64,000 bases of DNA from an uncultured Muribaculaceae bacterium (lineage in GTDB: Bacteria > Bacteroidota > Bacteroidia > Bacteroidales > Muribaculaceae): assembly GCA_910579035.1 (NCBI GenBank), contig CAJTSR010000014.1, forward strand, positions 14,448 through 78,447, given 5' to 3'. Position 1 is the first letter of the stretch. The number at the start of each line of letters is the position of its first letter. Shown here in pieces: positions 63,701 through 64,000 of this stretch. A program made the translations under genes and the position numbers. The notes beneath the pieces are model-generated. The model was not told the DNA's origin. It saw only the letters and a program-made list of their open reading frames with translations, and searched no databases.

Positions 63701-64000
63701 GTTTACAAACGACAGGTCATCGACAGGCACACCGTCGACAACGATAAGGGGATTTGAATTCTGGTTGTTCGACAGAGTTCCTGTACCGCGGATCTTGATT
63801 GAAGGATTAGACGAGAAATCGCCATTGCTTGTCGTGATAGTAAGACCGGGCACGGCTCCTTGAAGAGCGCGGCTTACATCTTGTACAGGTCTGCTGTCCA
63901 TTGTGCGGGCGACGTCGACGGTGGCGACTGCGCCGGTGAGGTTGGCGCGCTTCTGGCTGCCGTAGCCGATGGCGACGAGCTCGTTGAGCTGCTCGGTGGT
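60776..64000 (-). CDS. SusC/RagA-family transporter (right copy, 5' end beyond window)
   Basis: The reading frame runs unbroken from the right window edge for 1074 residues. An internal ATG at 63901 is not the true start, because the 33 codons before it encode TTEQLNELVAIGYGSQKRAN and LTGAVATVDVAR, continuous with the plug (ALQGAVPGLTITTSNGDFSS, NPLIVVDGVPVDDLSF) and barrel. The first 93 nt are identical to susC-left. Downstream the proteins are homologous but diverged. In related shufflons the silent copy lacks promoter and signal peptide; here that region is not visible. Confidence 0.93.
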   Translation of the reverse strand, partial: TTEQLNELVAIGYGSQKRANLTGAVATVDVARTMDSRPVQDVSRALQGAVPGLTITTSNGDFSSNPSIKIRGTGTLSNNQNSNPLIVVDGVPVDDLSFVNPDDVADISVLKDAASAAIYGTRAAFGVILITTKQGTSKEKVAINYSNNFAWNSATDYAKFANTVTDLNTALQSYGRKIGSYEVFGMNYWDVLPFAEKWQEQHGGKPYTSVVELRPYQSDSDVGDYYITDAGAWIRYADWDTGKTLFQTAPAQKHNVSLEGASGKSTYRVSFGYDSKEGLMRYNPEKLQRYNASANIQTEIFSWLKAGARVNFSQREYFSPDLQRNSYQYMWRFPSFFETYGYVRDSDGNPRYFRNEQGIRETGHVDETISSQTRMQAWMQATIIPGLTLQADFTYGLMNMNSSAAQVPGTLWNNWSSNAFGVFNTYSSTYAAQSNRRTTMWNMNVFATYAKTFAENHNLKIMLGSTAERWERKYFYAQRNGLLDNDLPNINLTDGDQYNVNGSHTRSATAGFFGRINYDYKGIYLLEANGRYDGSSSFPEQDQWAFFPSFSAGYRFSEEAYFEPIKHIVSNGKLRASYGHVGNEAIGSYQFLQTVSQVTKPDTHWLVNGNKISEFSMPKLVSSSLTWERIITTDVGIDLGFFDNSLNLGFDWYQRDTKDMLAPGATLPSVLGTSAPYVNAGSLRTRGWELSLGWNHSFGDADVYATFALSDARSKITRWNDDSGLLYSYGYGYTPGTYYGDVLGFETDRYFEKSDFDGQNSDGSWNYKPGIADQTGLETIKGFHYGPGDVKYKDLDGDGRINNGLAGVYKLNGKYYVPASSLPEGYKGDRIGNFIIVDGQTYQDIVDNPNSTLIGKGTKENHGDLKVIGNALPRFEYSLRIGGAWKGFDIDMFFQGVGKRNVWATGSFSIPMAASNLGTFEHQQSYNRYVLEVDNSKDMPVYNIVDYIVDQNNDYPNMMSGAGASAGNIPNIGLGNSNFYPQSKYLMNMAYLRFKNLTVGYTLPAEITKKALIQRARVYFSADNLCFLYNGARKIHVDPELNQTFGGLINDGYGGFGRTVPMMRTLSFGIQVGF
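63908..64000 (-). repeat. Right inverted repeat within susC (cut by window edge)
   Basis: Reverse complement of 53797-53889 with no mismatch over 93 bases; it continues beyond the window. Recombination between the two would invert about 10.2 kb and exchange the downstream susC body and susD attached to the constant N-terminal segment. Confidence 0.9.

Noticed and set aside
63901..63901. ATG at 63901 as the start of the right susC
   Set aside because: The frame continues upstream through the TonB-box segment to the window edge and lacks a signal peptide from this ATG.

Overview
The window is a chromosomal segment of a Bacteroidota (Bacteroidales) bacterium. The evidence is the contiguous str/S10/spc ribosomal cluster in the Bacteroidota arrangement, many TAnnTTTGY promoter boxes about 20 nt after a TTTG box, two SusC/SusD pairs, a type V (Mfa/Fim-like) pilus operon, a T9SS C-terminal sorting domain and many Bacteroidales-style lipoprotein signals. 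GC-rich, C/G-ending codons suggest a Muribaculaceae-like gut lineage, but that placement is inference.

Layout: 1-10.4 kb is the minus-strand operon rpsL-rpsG-fusA-rpsJ-rplC-D-W-B-rpsS-rplV-rpsC-rplP-rpmC-rpsQ-rplN-X-E-rpsN-(rpsH), driven by a clear promoter at 10359-10391. 10.4-14.5 kb holds a TPR periplasmic protein and a GH20 lipoprotein hexosaminidase, separated by a low-complexity repeat. 14.6-35.1 kb is one long plus-strand surface-fibre operon: DUF3575, DUF3868/OmpA-like protein, Mfa1-like pilin, Mfa2/FimB-like anchor, four more pilin-like or DUF4906-like lipoproteins, a 2303-residue T9SS cargo protein and a DUF1573 protein. 35.2-50 kb is mostly housekeeping: glycerophosphodiesterase, RluA-type pseudouridine synthase, topA, a DUF2582 winged helix, an orphan histidine kinase, yceD-rpmF-fabH, era, der, a phosphoesterase, transketolase and an OmpA-like porin. 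50-52 kb has tRNA-Leu(CAA), an ECF sigma factor with a membrane partner, and a divergent PH-like membrane protein.

52-64 kb is the most unusual part. A tyrosine recombinase sits next to two convergent SusC/SusD pairs. The 5' parts of the two susC genes share an inverted repeat of at least 93 identical bases, which reaches the window edge. The shared segment has a very different base composition from the rest of each susC. This is the architecture of a SusC/SusD shufflon, in which inversion changes which receptor/lipoprotein pair is fused to the expressed N-terminal segment. The recombinase gene has an 11-7-11 inverted repeat over its own promoter and imperfect 22-bp direct repeats on both sides.

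A dispersed repeat occurs three times (about 11.9, 19.0 and 37.0 kb): a palindromic core around CGCGATATATCGCG with a conserved GCGGTAACTAAAA end, embedded in GAGGAAT-type heptads. One copy lies inside the fimbrial operon. Poly-C tracts of 7 to 9 bases occur in the fimbrial leader, at the 3' end of the large pilus lipoprotein gene and just upstream of susC, so slippage may add a further layer of variation to surface genes.
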